The notes: a model not told the origin generated them from the letters alone. A stretch of DNA of 64,000 nucleotides from Lacisediminimonas profundi (GCF_008831265.1 NZ_VTTH01000003.1:186001-250000), one strand, 5' to 3'; counted from the stretch's first letter, positions 46,460-55,258 are shown. Made by a program: numbers and translations.

Positions 46460-47782
46460 ATGAGTTTGCTGGAAGTGAAAGTACCGGATATCGGCGACTT
46501 CAAGGAAGTGGAAGTCATTGAATTACTGGTCAAGGTGGGCGATACCATCAAGGTCGACCAGTCGCTGGTCACGGTGGAGTCCGACAAGGCCAGCATGGAG
46601 ATCCCGTCCACGCAGGCGGGCGTCATCAGGGAATTGAAGATCAAGCTGGGTGACAAGGTTACCGAAGGCTCGCTGCTGGCGATCGTCGAAGCGCAAGGCG
46701 CAGGCGAAGCCCCGGTCCCGGCCCCGGCAGCAGCAGCGGCGGCTGCGCCTGCACCTGTAGCCGCCCCCGCTGCTGCTCCGGCTCCTGCCGCGCCGATGCC
46801 GGCAGCCATGACAGCGCCGGCCAAAATGGCTGTTGCTGCTGCCGCTCCCGTGCCCGGAGCCACGCCGCATGCTTCGCCTTCGGTGCGCAAATTCGCCCGT
46901 GAACTGGGCGTCGACCTTTCCCTGTTGCGGGGAACCGGCCCGAAACAACGCATTACGCAGCAAGACGTGCAGGCCTACGTCAAGGACGCGCTCAGTGCCG
47001 CAGCGGGCGCCGGGCCAGCTTCTGCCAAGGGCGGTGGCGCCGGGCTGGACCTGTTGCCATGGCCTTCGCTGGATTTCAGCAAGTTCGGTGCAACCGAACT
47101 GCAGCCGCTGTCGCGCATCAAGAAGCTCAGCGGCGCCAACCTGCACCGCAACTGGGTGATGATTCCCCATGTGACGCAGTACGACGAGGCTGATGTCACC
47201 GAGCTGGAAGAATTCCGCAAGTCGACTAATACCGCGCTGGCGAAATCCGGTGTCAAGCTCACCATGCTGGCGTTTGTCATCAAGGCTTGCGTCGCCGCGC
47301 TCAAGAAGTACCCGAGCTTCAACGCATCGCTCGATGGCGCCGGCGAGAACCTGATCCTCAAGCAGTACTACAACATCGGCTTTGCCGCCGACACGCCGCA
47401 GGGCCTGGTGGTTCCGGTCCTGAAGGACGCCGACAAGAAAGGCGTGTTGCAGATCGCGCAGGAGATGGGCGATCTGTCCGCCCAGGCGCGCGAGGGCAAG
47501 CTCAAGCCGGCCGACATGCAGGGCGCGAGCTTCACCATCTCGTCGCTGGGCGGCATTGGCGGCACCAAGTTCACGCCGCTGATCAACGCGCCGGAAGTGG
47601 CGATCCTTGGCTTGTCGCGCACTGACATGAAGCCGGTCTGGGATGGCAAGCAGTTCGTGCCGCGCCTGATCCTGCCCCTGTCGCTGTCCTATGATCACCG
47701 CGTAATCGATGGCGCGATGGGCGCGCGTTTCACGGTGTACCTGGCCGAAGTGCTGGGCGACATGCGCAAGACCTTGCTATAG
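46460..47782 (+). CDS. aceF: Dihydrolipoamide acetyltransferase (pyruvate dehydrogenase E2)
   Basis: This 440-residue E2 has one lipoyl domain (~1-75, lipoylated Lys43 in [10 protein letters not shown]), an Ala/Pro-rich linker, a peripheral subunit-binding domain (~137-172) and the catalytic domain with H413-R-V-I-D417-G. It forms the complex core and makes acetyl-CoA. Only one lipoyl domain is present, against three in E. coli, while lpdA carries its own. A ribosome-binding site is seen upstream (GGAGCGAC). It is followed by BPH after 122 nt. Confidence 0.97.
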   Translation: MSLLEVKVPDIGDFKEVEVIELLVKVGDTIKVDQSLVTVESDKASMEIPSTQAGVIRELKIKLGDKVTEGSLLAIVEAQGAGEAPVPAPAAAAAAAPAPVAAPAAAPAPAAPMPAAMTAPAKMAVAAAAPVPGATPHASPSVRKFARELGVDLSLLRGTGPKQRITQQDVQAYVKDALSAAAGAGPASAKGGGAGLDLLPWPSLDFSKFGATELQPLSRIKKLSGANLHRNWVMIPHVTQYDEADVTELEEFRKSTNTALAKSGVKLTMLAFVIKACVAALKKYPSFNASLDGAGENLILKQYYNIGFAADTPQGLVVPVLKDADKKGVLQIAQEMGDLSAQAREGKLKPADMQGASFTISSLGGIGGTKFTPLINAPEVAILGLSRTDMKPVWDGKQFVPRLILPLSLSYDHRVIDGAMGARFTVYLAEVLGDMRKTLL

Positions 47783-47904
47783 ATCAAAGGGAAAGGGCCG
47801 CAAAAGAGCGCCGCACTGGTGGGAGAATTCAACTTTTCCCGGCCGCCATCCATGCGATGACCGGCTGGCACGCGGCCCGACCATTCCTGATGGAGAAGTA
47901 ACCA

Positions 47905-48471
47905 ATGACTACCTGCGTCGTCGTCAAGAAAGGCAACGAGATCGCGATCGCGTCCGACTCGCTGGTCACGTTCGGCGATACCCGTCTTTCCAATGCATAC
48001 GAAGCAAACGAGAAAATTTTCAAGGTCGGCGACTCGTACATCACGCTGGCCGGCACAGCAGCGCACTTCCCGGTGATGCGCAAGCTGCTGCTCGAGATGG
48101 GCGACGAATGCAAGCTGCACAGTCGGGAAGAAGTGTTCGACACCTATTCCCGCGTGCATGCGATCCTGAAGGAGAAGTACTTCCTGAACCCCAAGGAAGA
48201 CGAGGACGATCCTTACGAATCGTCGCAGATCACTTCGCTGATAGCCAATCCGTACGGCATATTCGGGGTGTATTCGTATCGCGAGGTATTCAGTTTCGAG
48301 CGCTTCTGGGGTATCGGCAGCGGCCGCAATTTTGCGCTGGGCGCAATGCACGCGGTGTACGGGCAAGCCGCCAGCGCACGTGACATTGCGGAGATCGGCG
48401 TACAGGCGGGAGCGGAATTCGACAAGAGTTCGTCGGGACCTTTCCGCATTTTCAGCATCTGGGCGAAATAA
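47905..48471 (+). CDS. Betaproteobacterial proteasome homologue (BPH), HslV-like Ntn hydrolase
   Basis: This 188-residue protein aligns with HslV and proteasome beta subunits from residue 2. After Met removal the catalytic Thr1 is followed by TCVVVKKGNEIAIASD, with Asp17 matching HslV. Lys36 in NEKIFKV corresponds to HslV Lys33 after a 3-residue insertion. The C-terminal WGIGSGRNFALGAMHAVY and ASARDIAEIGVQAGAEFD follow HslV closely. It should self-assemble into a ring peptidase. No HslU-like ATPase is adjacent. GGAGAAG precedes the ATG. It sits inside the pdh operon, 122 nt after aceF and 24 nt before lpdA. Confidence 0.88.
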   Translation: MTTCVVVKKGNEIAIASDSLVTFGDTRLSNAYEANEKIFKVGDSYITLAGTAAHFPVMRKLLLEMGDECKLHSREEVFDTYSRVHAILKEKYFLNPKEDEDDPYESSQITSLIANPYGIFGVYSYREVFSFERFWGIGSGRNFALGAMHAVYGQAASARDIAEIGVQAGAEFDKSSSGPFRIFSIWAK

Positions 48472-48495
48472 ACCGCGCAAACGGAGCAAACAGCT

Positions 48496-50286
48496 ATGAG
48501 CAGTATCGAAGTCAGGGTTCCCGACATTGGCGACTTCAAGGAAGTCGAGATCATCGAATTGCTGGTCAAGCCGGGCGACCGGGTGGCGGTCGACCAGTCG
48601 CTGGTGACGGTGGAGTCCGACAAAGCCAGCATGGAGATTCCTTCGCCGCAGGCCGGTGTCATCAAGGAACTGAAGGTCAGGATTGGCGACAAGATCGCGG
48701 AAGGCTCGCTGCTGCTGACGCTGGAAGCTGCCGAAGCCGTCGCGGCTGGCAGCGCAGCTGCGCCGGCTCCGTCGCCAGCGAGCGCCGCTTCTCCTGCACC
48801 TTCTCCTGCACCCTCTGCGGCAGCGCCTCACGCTCCTGCCGCAGCGCCAGTGGCGGCCAGTTTTTCTGGCAAGGCCGACATCGAATGCGACACCCTGGTG
48901 TTGGGCGCCGGGCCTGGCGGCTATACCGCGGCTTTCCGCGCGGCCGACCTCGGGCAGAAGGTGGTGCTGGTGGAACGCCATGCCGCGCTCGGCGGCGTCT
49001 GCCTGAATGTCGGCTGCATTCCGTCCAAGGCGCTGCTGCATGCAGCCAAAGTGATCACGGAAGCCGAAGAAATGTCCCACTTCGGCATCAAGATGGCAAA
49101 GCCCGAGATCGATATCGACGCGCTGCGCGGCTGGAAGGAAAGCGTCGTGAAGAAGCTGACCGGCGGCCTGTCCGGCCTCGCCCGCGCCCGCAAGGTGACG
49201 GTAGTGCAGGGGCGCGGCAGCTTCAGCTCGCCCAATACGCTGGTGGTCGAGACTGCCGAGGGCAGCAAGACCATCGCCTTCAGGAATGCCATCATCGCCG
49301 CCGGATCCTCGGTGGCGCGCATTCCCGGCTTCCCGTATGAGGACCCGCGCCTGATCGACTCTACCGGCGCGCTTGAACTGCGGGCGCTGCCGAAGAAGAT
49401 GCTGGTGATCGGCGGCGGCATCATCGGGCTGGAAATGGCTTGTGTGTATGACGCACTCGGCGCCCAGGTCACGGTGGTCGAGTTCGCCGACGGGCTGATT
49501 CCCGCAGCCGACCGCGACATTGTCAAGCCGCTGCAAAAGCGCATCGAGAAACGCTATGCCGGCATCTGGCTGAAGACCAAGGTCACCAGGCTGGAGGCGA
49601 AGCCGGAAGGCCTGCTTGCCACCTTCGAGGGCGAAAATGCGCCGAAGGACCCGCAGCTGTACGACATGGTGCTGCTGGCCGTGGGGCGGCGCCCGAACGG
49701 ACGCGAGGTCGCAGCCGAGAAGGCCGGTGTGGTGGTCAACGAACGCGGATTCATCCCGGTCGACCGGCAGCAGCGGACCAACGTGCCGCACATTTTCGCC
49801 ATCGGCGACATCTGTGGCGACCCGATGCTGGCGCACAAGGCGACCAACGAGGCCAAGGTGGCGGCCGAGGTGATTGCCGGCCACAAGGTGGAATTCGACG
49901 CGCTGACGATTCCGTCGGTTGCCTATACCGATCCGGAAGTGGCGTGGATGGGATTGACCGAGACCGAGGCCAAGGCCAAGGGCATACCGTACGAGAAGGC
50001 AGCATTCCCGTGGGGCGCTTCCGGCCGCGCCCTGGCAATGGGGCGCGAAGACGGCCTGACCAAGCTGCTGTGGGATCCGCAGACCAAGCGCATCATCGGC
50101 GCCGGCATCGTCGGCGTGAATGCCGGCGAACTGCTCGCGGAAACGGTGCTGGCGATGGAAATGGGCGCGGACCTTGAAGACCTGGCACTGACGGTGCATG
50201 CGCATCCGACGCTGTCGGAGACGCCGATGTTCGCAGCCGAAATGGGGCTGGGCAGTATTACCGACCTGTACCTGCCCAAAAAATAG
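48496..50286 (+). CDS. lpdA: Dihydrolipoamide dehydrogenase with N-terminal lipoyl domain (E3)
   Basis: This 596-residue E3 reoxidises the lipoyl groups with FAD and NAD. It has an extra lipoyl domain (~1-75, Lys43 in [10 protein letters not shown]), nearly identical in its core to that of AceF. After an Ala/Pro-rich linker comes the flavoprotein, with [10 protein letters not shown] for FAD, the redox pair C169-LNVG-C174, [10 protein letters not shown] for NAD and the C-terminal HAHPTLSET with the catalytic His. GGAG lies 11 nt before the ATG. It ends the operon with a strong terminator. Confidence 0.97.
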   Translation: MSSIEVRVPDIGDFKEVEIIELLVKPGDRVAVDQSLVTVESDKASMEIPSPQAGVIKELKVRIGDKIAEGSLLLTLEAAEAVAAGSAAAPAPSPASAASPAPSPAPSAAAPHAPAAAPVAASFSGKADIECDTLVLGAGPGGYTAAFRAADLGQKVVLVERHAALGGVCLNVGCIPSKALLHAAKVITEAEEMSHFGIKMAKPEIDIDALRGWKESVVKKLTGGLSGLARARKVTVVQGRGSFSSPNTLVVETAEGSKTIAFRNAIIAAGSSVARIPGFPYEDPRLIDSTGALELRALPKKMLVIGGGIIGLEMACVYDALGAQVTVVEFADGLIPAADRDIVKPLQKRIEKRYAGIWLKTKVTRLEAKPEGLLATFEGENAPKDPQLYDMVLLAVGRRPNGREVAAEKAGVVVNERGFIPVDRQQRTNVPHIFAIGDICGDPMLAHKATNEAKVAAEVIAGHKVEFDALTIPSVAYTDPEVAWMGLTETEAKAKGIPYEKAAFPWGASGRALAMGREDGLTKLLWDPQTKRIIGAGIVGVNAGELLAETVLAMEMGADLEDLALTVHAHPTLSETPMFAAEMGLGSITDLYLPKK

Positions 50287-50307
50287 GCAGCAGCATGCCA
50301 ATCCGAG

Positions 50308-50335
50308 CGCCGGCTTCCAGCCGGCGTTTTTTTTT
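50308..50335 (+). terminator. Rho-independent terminator of the pdh operon
   Basis: CGCCGGC-TTCCA-GCCGGCG is followed by nine T, 22 nt after the lpdA stop. Confidence 0.95.
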
Positions 50336-50399
50336 GCGAATTTACGGCGGCGGGTTCACTGCGGCGCGCCGAGCGAGTCCGGACTGCTTGATGGAACTA

Positions 50400-50430
50400 A
50401 ATCGATCAATTTGTTACCTAGCGATCGATT
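50400..50430. promoter_or_regulatory. 8-bp inverted repeat upstream of the 216-aa orphan
   Basis: AATCGATC (50400-50407) and GATCGATT (50423-50430) are perfect inverted copies with 15 nt between, about 64 nt before the start codon. They enclose TCAATTTGT. A TTGACA lies at 50450-50455 without a good -10. Confidence 0.55.
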
Positions 50431-50493
50431 GGGCGAAAGTCGAACGCATTTGACAAGCTGGGACGAAGTGAACGTCAAAACGGGGAGCTGGGA

Positions 50494-51144
50494 ATGAACA
50501 GGATAGCCAAGTCGGTCTTGAAGGCGACGTGGAAGGGGCCGGATGCCGGAGCCCCTGCCAAAAAGCCTGCCAGGCAGCCCGGGAAAGGGGTGGAAAACGG
50601 GGCAAGAAAACTGGCGCAAGCTGCCGTTGGCCTTGGCGGCATTGCCTCCGTGAAAGGCGGCAACAAGACGACGACGGCGCCGCTCAAATCCCCGCTTGCG
50701 ACTGGCATGCCGTCTTTCGAGAAGCTGTCCGCTTCCGTCAAATCTGATTTGACCGTCTGTCTGAACCGGGGTCGCAGCCGCTCGATCGTGGGCATCGAGA
50801 CCCCTTACGCCAGCGGCGCGAAAGATGGCTTGGCCGATGCCGCCGAGCAGGTGCGCGAGTTGCTCGGGCAACCGAACGGCGCCGCCACCGGGGCCGGGAG
50901 ATTGCAGATATTGTTGTCGCTGGATCCCGCCGACAAGTCGCCCGAGGCGAAACTGGTGGCCTTGTGCTGGTACAACCTGCGTAGCAGCGAGTTGCCGGAC
51001 GAAGCCTTGACCAGTCGTTCCACGATGAAGTCCGCCTCGGATGCCATTCCATTTCGCGATGCGCTTGACGATCTGGTGGACAACTACCTGATCACCAACC
51101 GCAACGTCGTGTACGCCCTCGCCGACATGAAGGAAACCAGCTGA
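50494..51144 (+). CDS. Orphan 216-aa hypothetical protein
   Basis: I recognise no family. The ATG at 50494 has GGGGAG about 7 nt upstream. The N-terminal ~85 residues are basic, Gly/Ala/Lys/Pro-rich and probably disordered (KKPARQPGKGVENGARKLAQ). The rest is helical and polar (AAEQVRELLGQPNG, LSLDPADKSPEAKLVALCWYNLR, ALDDLVDNYLITNRNVVYALADM). No signal peptide or membrane helix. It is monocistronic, between the pdh terminator and the convergent paiB-like gene. Its composition and isolated promoter resemble those of the 674-aa orphan at 15086, but I see no clear sequence similarity between them. Confidence 0.68.
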   Translation: MNRIAKSVLKATWKGPDAGAPAKKPARQPGKGVENGARKLAQAAVGLGGIASVKGGNKTTTAPLKSPLATGMPSFEKLSASVKSDLTVCLNRGRSRSIVGIETPYASGAKDGLADAAEQVRELLGQPNGAATGAGRLQILLSLDPADKSPEAKLVALCWYNLRSSELPDEALTSRSTMKSASDAIPFRDALDDLVDNYLITNRNVVYALADMKETS

Positions 51145-51182
51145 GGCGGCAAGCGTCGCGCCTTGCCGTCGACGGCCGCTGA

Positions 51183-51821
51183 TCAGTCGTCCGACCGCGG
51201 GCTGTCGATCCAGTATCCCAGGCGCTTCATCCACTGCGCCATTTCCCGTTCATCCAGCGATCCGCTTTCATGCAGCGCCTGGACTTCAGGCCGGAGGTCA
51301 GCCAGCCGGTGCTGGTTCAGCTTGAACTTGCCTTCGACCTTTTCGACGCGAATTTCAAACGCGACGATCGCGTCCAGCATGACGTCGAGCAGTTCGGGCC
51401 GCATGCGTTCGAACTGCGCCTGGTACGAGACTTCATGATGGGCGATCAGCCGTTCCAGCGTTGCCAGCTTGCGCTGGCGGTCATGCACGGTGTGCGCCTT
51501 GCCGGTCGCCTGCACGGTCACATAGTTCCAGGTCGGCACCCGCTCGCTGCTCTTGTACTGCGTCGGCGAGATGTAGGCGTGCGGGCCGTGGAAGATGGCC
51601 AGCGCGGTCGCGCCGCGCTCGAATGCCTGCCACTGTGGATTGGCGCGCGCCATGTGGCCTTCGATGCGAAAACCGTCGTCCTCGCGCCGGGCCAGCAGCG
51701 GCAGCGGCGTCGCCAACGGCACGCCGTCCTCCGCCGTCACCAGTGTGGCAAAGGTATGCCTGCGCATCACATCGAGCAGCAGCGCCGGATCGTCCTGCGC
51801 GAAATGCGATGGCAGGTACAT
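51183..51821 (-). CDS. PaiB-like FMN-binding protein
   Basis: This 212-residue protein matches the PaiB family (FMN-binding split-barrel, called negative transcriptional regulators after Bacillus PaiB). It starts MYLPSHFAQDDPALLLDVMRRHTFATLVT. PLPLLARREDD, GHMARANPQW, FHGPHAYISPTQYKS and VPTWNYVTVQATGKAH are diagnostic. DNA binding has not been shown for most members. It lies 5 nt after argD on the same strand and is probably co-transcribed. Confidence 0.9.
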   Translation of the reverse strand: MYLPSHFAQDDPALLLDVMRRHTFATLVTAEDGVPLATPLPLLARREDDGFRIEGHMARANPQWQAFERGATALAIFHGPHAYISPTQYKSSERVPTWNYVTVQATGKAHTVHDRQRKLATLERLIAHHEVSYQAQFERMRPELLDVMLDAIVAFEIRVEKVEGKFKLNQHRLADLRPEVQALHESGSLDEREMAQWMKRLGYWIDSPRSDD

Positions 51822-51826
51822 GGAAC

Positions 51827-53026
51827 TCAGTCCAGGCTGGAGATGACGCCCGACAGCATGTCGGCCATCTGGTCGATTTCGTCGAAGCTCACGTTCAGGG
51901 CCGGCATGAAACGCAGCAGGTCAGGGCGTGGCGAATTCAGCAGCAGGCCGACCGGCTCGAGCTGCCGGGCACGTTCGACGATCTGCGGGCCGATGTCGCG
52001 TCCGAGCTTGAGCGCGCGCAGCAGGCCTTCGCCGCGCTCGCCTTCCAGTCCGTGCTTTGCCGTCAGCCGCAGCGAGGTTTCCGCCAGGTGGCGTCCGGCG
52101 TCCTTCACATGCTGCAGGAAGCCTGGCGCCAGCAGCGTTTCCAGTACCGCAGCGCCGACCGCAGTCATCAGCGGATTGCCATTGTAGGTGCCGCCCTGGT
52201 CGCCCGGCTCGAAAACGGCGAAGCGTTCCCTGCACAGCATGGCCGACAGCGGCACGCCGGCACCGATGCCCTTGCCCAAGGTCATGATGTCCGGCCCGAT
52301 GCCCGACAGCTGGTAGGCAAACAGTTCACCGGTGCGTCCCATGCCGGTCTGCACTTCGTCCACGATCAGCAGCAGGTCGCGTTGCTCGGTGAATTCGCGC
52401 AAGCTGCGCATGAATTCATTGGTGGCGGGGATCACGCCGCCTTCGCCCTGCACCGGTTCCAGCATGACTGCGACGGTGCGGTCCGTCACCAGCCTTTCGA
52501 CGCTGGCCAGGTCGTTCAGCTCGGCCTTGAGGAAGCCGGGCACCTGCGGCGCGAAGATCGTGTCCCAGCCCGGTTTGCCCGAGGCCGACATGGTCGCCAG
52601 CGTGCGGCCGTGGAAGCTGTGGTCGAAGGTGATGATTTCGTAGCGGGCTTCGCCCTTCTTGTTCGGGTTCTTCTGGCCCCATTTGCGCGCCAGCTTGATC
52701 GCCCCTTCGTTGGCCTCGGCGCCGCTGTTGGCGAAGAACACCCGGTCGAAGCAGGAATTGGCGGTCAGCATCGATGCCAGCCGGATCGACGGCTCGTTAT
52801 AGAACGCGGGCGAGGGATTGATGATTTTCTTTGCCTGCGCCTCCAGCGCATCCAGCATGCATTGCGGAGAGTGGCCGAGGCAGTTGACCGCCCAGCCCTG
52901 CAGGTAGTCGAGATAGCGCTTGCCGCGATGGTCGGTCATCCACATGCCGCGGCCTTCGGTGAAAACCAGCTCCGGCCGGTTGGTGATCGATAGCAGCGAG
53001 TCGATGTCGTACTGACTGAATTCCAT
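51827..53026 (-). CDS. argD: Acetylornithine/ornithine-type aminotransferase
   Basis: This 399-residue class III PLP aminotransferase has FFANSGAEANEGAIKLARKW, FDHSFHGRTLATMSASG, LLLIVDEVQTGMGRTGELFAYQ and the Schiff-base Lys252 in TLGKGIGAG. It fits acetylornithine aminotransferase of arginine synthesis, although related succinylornithine, GABA or ornithine aminotransferases cannot be excluded. The ATG at 53026 begins MEFSQYDIDSLLS. Its 5' leader holds a small ORF with three Arg codons and an intrinsic terminator, suggesting attenuation. Confidence 0.87.
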   Translation of the reverse strand: MEFSQYDIDSLLSITNRPELVFTEGRGMWMTDHRGKRYLDYLQGWAVNCLGHSPQCMLDALEAQAKKIINPSPAFYNEPSIRLASMLTANSCFDRVFFANSGAEANEGAIKLARKWGQKNPNKKGEARYEIITFDHSFHGRTLATMSASGKPGWDTIFAPQVPGFLKAELNDLASVERLVTDRTVAVMLEPVQGEGGVIPATNEFMRSLREFTEQRDLLLIVDEVQTGMGRTGELFAYQLSGIGPDIMTLGKGIGAGVPLSAMLCRERFAVFEPGDQGGTYNGNPLMTAVGAAVLETLLAPGFLQHVKDAGRHLAETSLRLTAKHGLEGERGEGLLRALKLGRDIGPQIVERARQLEPVGLLLNSPRPDLLRFMPALNVSFDEIDQMADMLSGVISSLD

Positions 53027-53062
53027 GGCGGGTCCTCGGGGAAACAAAGCAAAAGCGGTGGT

Positions 53063-53094
53063 AAAAAAAAAGCCACAGGAGAGGCCTGTGGCTT
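53063..53094 (-). terminator. Intrinsic terminator in the argD leader (attenuator)
   Basis: On the minus strand AAGCCACAGG-CCTCT-CCTGTGGCTT is followed by a T-run ending at 53063. It ends 36 nt before the argD ATG, so it must be bypassed for argD expression. Confidence 0.85.
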
Positions 53095-53131
53095 GTTGAG
53101 CAGCAAGAGCTTACATGCAAGGCATCCGGGG

Positions 53132-53179
53132 TTACAAGGGCCGGGCGCAACGTCGCAGAAAGGTGACTGTCGTTTTCAT
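53132..53179 (-). CDS. Candidate 15-aa leader peptide of argD
   Basis: The minus-strand ORF reads MKTTVTFLRRCARPL and then TAA. Three of its 15 codons are Arg (CGA CGT and CGG). It lies 37 nt before the terminator hairpin and has no Shine-Dalgarno. A promoter directly upstream predicts that the mRNA starts at its ATG. The layout (promoter, Arg-rich peptide, terminator, arginine gene) is that of ribosome-mediated attenuation. I could not find a convincing antiterminator stem. Confidence 0.5.
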   Translation of the reverse strand: MKTTVTFLRRCARPL

Positions 53180-53186
53180 GGGATGA

Positions 53187-53216
53187 ATAGTAAGGGTTTT
53201 TTGGGCAGTGCGTCAA
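53187..53216 (-). promoter_or_regulatory. argD leader promoter
   Basis: Minus-strand TTGACG (53216-53211) and TACTAT (53192-53187) are 18 nt apart. The predicted +1 is 53180-53179, at the ATG of the leader peptide. Confidence 0.6.
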
Positions 53217-53248
53217 AAAGTTGTGATGGTTTTGACCTGGCTGCGTGT

Positions 53249-54277
53249 TTACCCGGCGGCCAGATCGGCTTCGGAAGTGAACGCATCGGCGTAAAACTCT
53301 TCTTCCGGCAGTTTGCACAGCGCGCAGAATTCCCGCCGCGCCGCGTCCACCATCACCGGCGCGCCGCAGGCATAGACCTGGTGCCCGGACAAATCCGGCA
53401 GGTCCTGCATCACGGCCTGGTGGACGAAGCCGGTGCGTCCGCTCCAGCCATCCCCGGGCAAGGCGTCCGAGATCACCGGCACATATTGAAAGCCCGGCAC
53501 GGTCCGCGCCCATTCCTCGCACAGCGTATTCATGTACAGGTCCTGCGGGCGGCGGCCACCCCAGTACAGCACCATCGGCCGCTTCAGGTCCTTGGCGATG
53601 GCATCTTCCACAATTGCCTTGATTGGCGCAAATCCGGTGCCGGACGCCAGCAATACCATCGGCTTGGTGGATTCGTCGCGCAGGAAGAAGCTGCCGAGCG
53701 GGCCTTCGAAACGCAGGATGTCACGTTCCTTCATGGTATTGAAGACCTGGTCGGTGAACAGGCCGCCGAACATGTGGCGGATGTGTAGTGTCAGCGTCGG
53801 CTCCTTGTGCGGCGCATTGGCCATGCTGTAGCTGCGCCGCTTGCCGTCTTTGAGCAGGAATTCGATGTACTGGCCGGCCCGGTACCGGAAGGGTTCGGTG
53901 GCAGGCAGTTGCAGGTGCAGCACGATGACATCGTCGGCGACCCGCTCGATGCGGGACACCCGGGTCGGCAGCTTCTTGACCGGATAATCACCCAGACCGA
54001 CCACTTCGCGCGCTTCGATCGTGAGGTCGGAGTGCGGCGTGGCGCAGCAGAAAAGCGCATAGCCCTGCTGTTCCTCCGCGACTGGCAGGGCTTTTTCCTG
54101 ATGGGCGCCGTGCGTGATTTCGCCGGCCAGCACCCGGCCTTTGCAACTGCCGCATGCGCCGCTCTTGCAGCCATAAGGCAAGCCGATGCCGGCGCGGATC
54201 GCGGCAGCGAGCAGGTTCTCGCCTTCTTCGCATGAAAACTGGTGCCCCGAAGGCTGAACCGTAACCTGGAAAGTCAT
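53249..54277 (-). CDS. 2Fe-2S ferredoxin-flavin oxidoreductase (CDP-6-deoxy-delta-3,4-glucoseen reductase-like)
   Basis: This 342-residue protein has an N-terminal plant-type 2Fe-2S ferredoxin domain (C37, C42, C45 in YGCKSGACGSCKG, then LFCCATP). An FAD domain follows (FRYRAGQYIEFLLKDGKRRSYSMANAP) and then an NAD domain (VLLASGTGFAPIKAIVEDAI). This is the layout of CDP-glucoseen reductase and of oxygenase reductases. Many Burkholderiales keep this gene as a stand-alone reductase of unknown partner. The start at 54277 lies only 9 nt from the divergent gene at 54287. Confidence 0.9.
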   Translation of the reverse strand: MTFQVTVQPSGHQFSCEEGENLLAAAIRAGIGLPYGCKSGACGSCKGRVLAGEITHGAHQEKALPVAEEQQGYALFCCATPHSDLTIEAREVVGLGDYPVKKLPTRVSRIERVADDVIVLHLQLPATEPFRYRAGQYIEFLLKDGKRRSYSMANAPHKEPTLTLHIRHMFGGLFTDQVFNTMKERDILRFEGPLGSFFLRDESTKPMVLLASGTGFAPIKAIVEDAIAKDLKRPMVLYWGGRRPQDLYMNTLCEEWARTVPGFQYVPVISDALPGDGWSGRTGFVHQAVMQDLPDLSGHQVYACGAPVMVDAARREFCALCKLPEEEFYADAFTSEADLAAG

Positions 54278-54286
54278 ACAATCCCG

Positions 54287-55258
54287 ATGATGAAAATGAA
54301 AGTGGAGAAATTGGAAAATTCGTTGGAATACCCGTTGGAATACCCGTCGGGAGCCCGGTTCGGAGCGCCGCGTGTCCTGATCGTGGGCTGCGGCGATGTC
54401 GGCATGCGCCTGCTGCCTTTGCTGCGCGATCGCTTTCGGGTGTTCGCCGTGACCAGCCAGCCCGCACGCCGCGCCGAATTGCGGGTGGCCGGCGCCATTC
54501 CCATCGTCGCCGACCTCGACCGGCCAGCCAGCCTGGCCCGGCTGGGCAGGCTGGCGTCGTTCATCGTGCATCTGGCGCCGCCGCAGTCCAGCGGCGCCAT
54601 CGATCGGCGCACGCGCCACCTGAGCGCCATTTTACCCGAGGGGGCGACCGTGGTTTATGTCAGCACCACGGGCGTCTACGGCGATTGCGGCGGGGCATTT
54701 TTTGACGAGACGCGGCCGGTGCGGCCGCGCAACGAGCGCGCCAGGCGCAGGGTCGACGCCGAGCAAACCTTGCGGCAATGGGCGCGCCGCAGCCACTCGC
54801 GGCTTGCGATCCTGAGGGTGCCCGGCATTTATGCGGAGGATCGGCTGCCGCTGGAGCGGCTGGCCAAGGGCATGCCGGCGCTGCTGCCTGCCGAGGATGT
54901 CCATACCAGTCATATCCATGCGGACGACCTGGCGCGCATCATTGCCGCAGCGATGTTCCGGCTGGCGCCGGGACGCATCTATCATGCGGTCGATGACACC
55001 GATCTGCGGATGGGGGAATATTTCGACCTGGTGGCGGATGCATTCAGGCTGCCGCGGCCGCCGCGCCTGTCGCGCGCAGCCCTGCAGCAGCAAGTCTCGC
55101 CGATGATGCTGTCGTTCATGTCGGAGTCGCGTCGTCTGGCCAATGACCGGATCAAGACCGAGCTGGGCGTGCGCTTGCGCTATCCGGACGTGCAGGGCTT
55201 CCTCAGATTCTTCAACTCAGCGCGGACGTCACCTTCAGCACTTCCTCGATCGTCGTGA
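54287..55258 (+). CDS. NAD(P)-binding SDR-type protein (YeeZ-like)
   Basis: This ~323-residue Rossmann protein has VLIVGCGDVGMRLL near residue 30, then VIVHLAPPQ-like FIVHLAPPQSSG, VVYVSTTGVYGDCGG (Tyr of the extended SDR active site) and RVPGIYAEDRLPLERL. It resembles YeeZ/atypical extended SDRs with unknown substrates. Possible ATGs are 54287, 54290 and 54296. The first 25 residues contain LEYPLEYP, encoded by a 12-nt duplication, and may be an extension. Its 3' end overlaps the convergent PulE gene by 47 nt. Confidence 0.82.
   Translation: MMKMKVEKLENSLEYPLEYPSGARFGAPRVLIVGCGDVGMRLLPLLRDRFRVFAVTSQPARRAELRVAGAIPIVADLDRPASLARLGRLASFIVHLAPPQSSGAIDRRTRHLSAILPEGATVVYVSTTGVYGDCGGAFFDETRPVRPRNERARRRVDAEQTLRQWARRSHSRLAILRVPGIYAEDRLPLERLAKGMPALLPAEDVHTSHIHADDLARIIAAAMFRLAPGRIYHAVDDTDLRMGEYFDLVADAFRLPRPPRLSRAALQQQVSPMMLSFMSESRRLANDRIKTELGVRLRYPDVQGFLRFFNSARTSPSALPRSS

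Noticed and set aside
47695-50301. An 868-aa open frame antisense to BPH and lpdA
   Set aside because: Same shadow effect. The composition is unlike a protein, and it covers two well-supported genes and their ribosome-binding sites.
50392-50421. Possible hrp-type box (GGAACT-N16-TTACCTA) before the 216-aa orphan
   Set aside because: Only part of the GGAACC/CCACNNA consensus matches, and nothing comparable lies before the 15086 gene.
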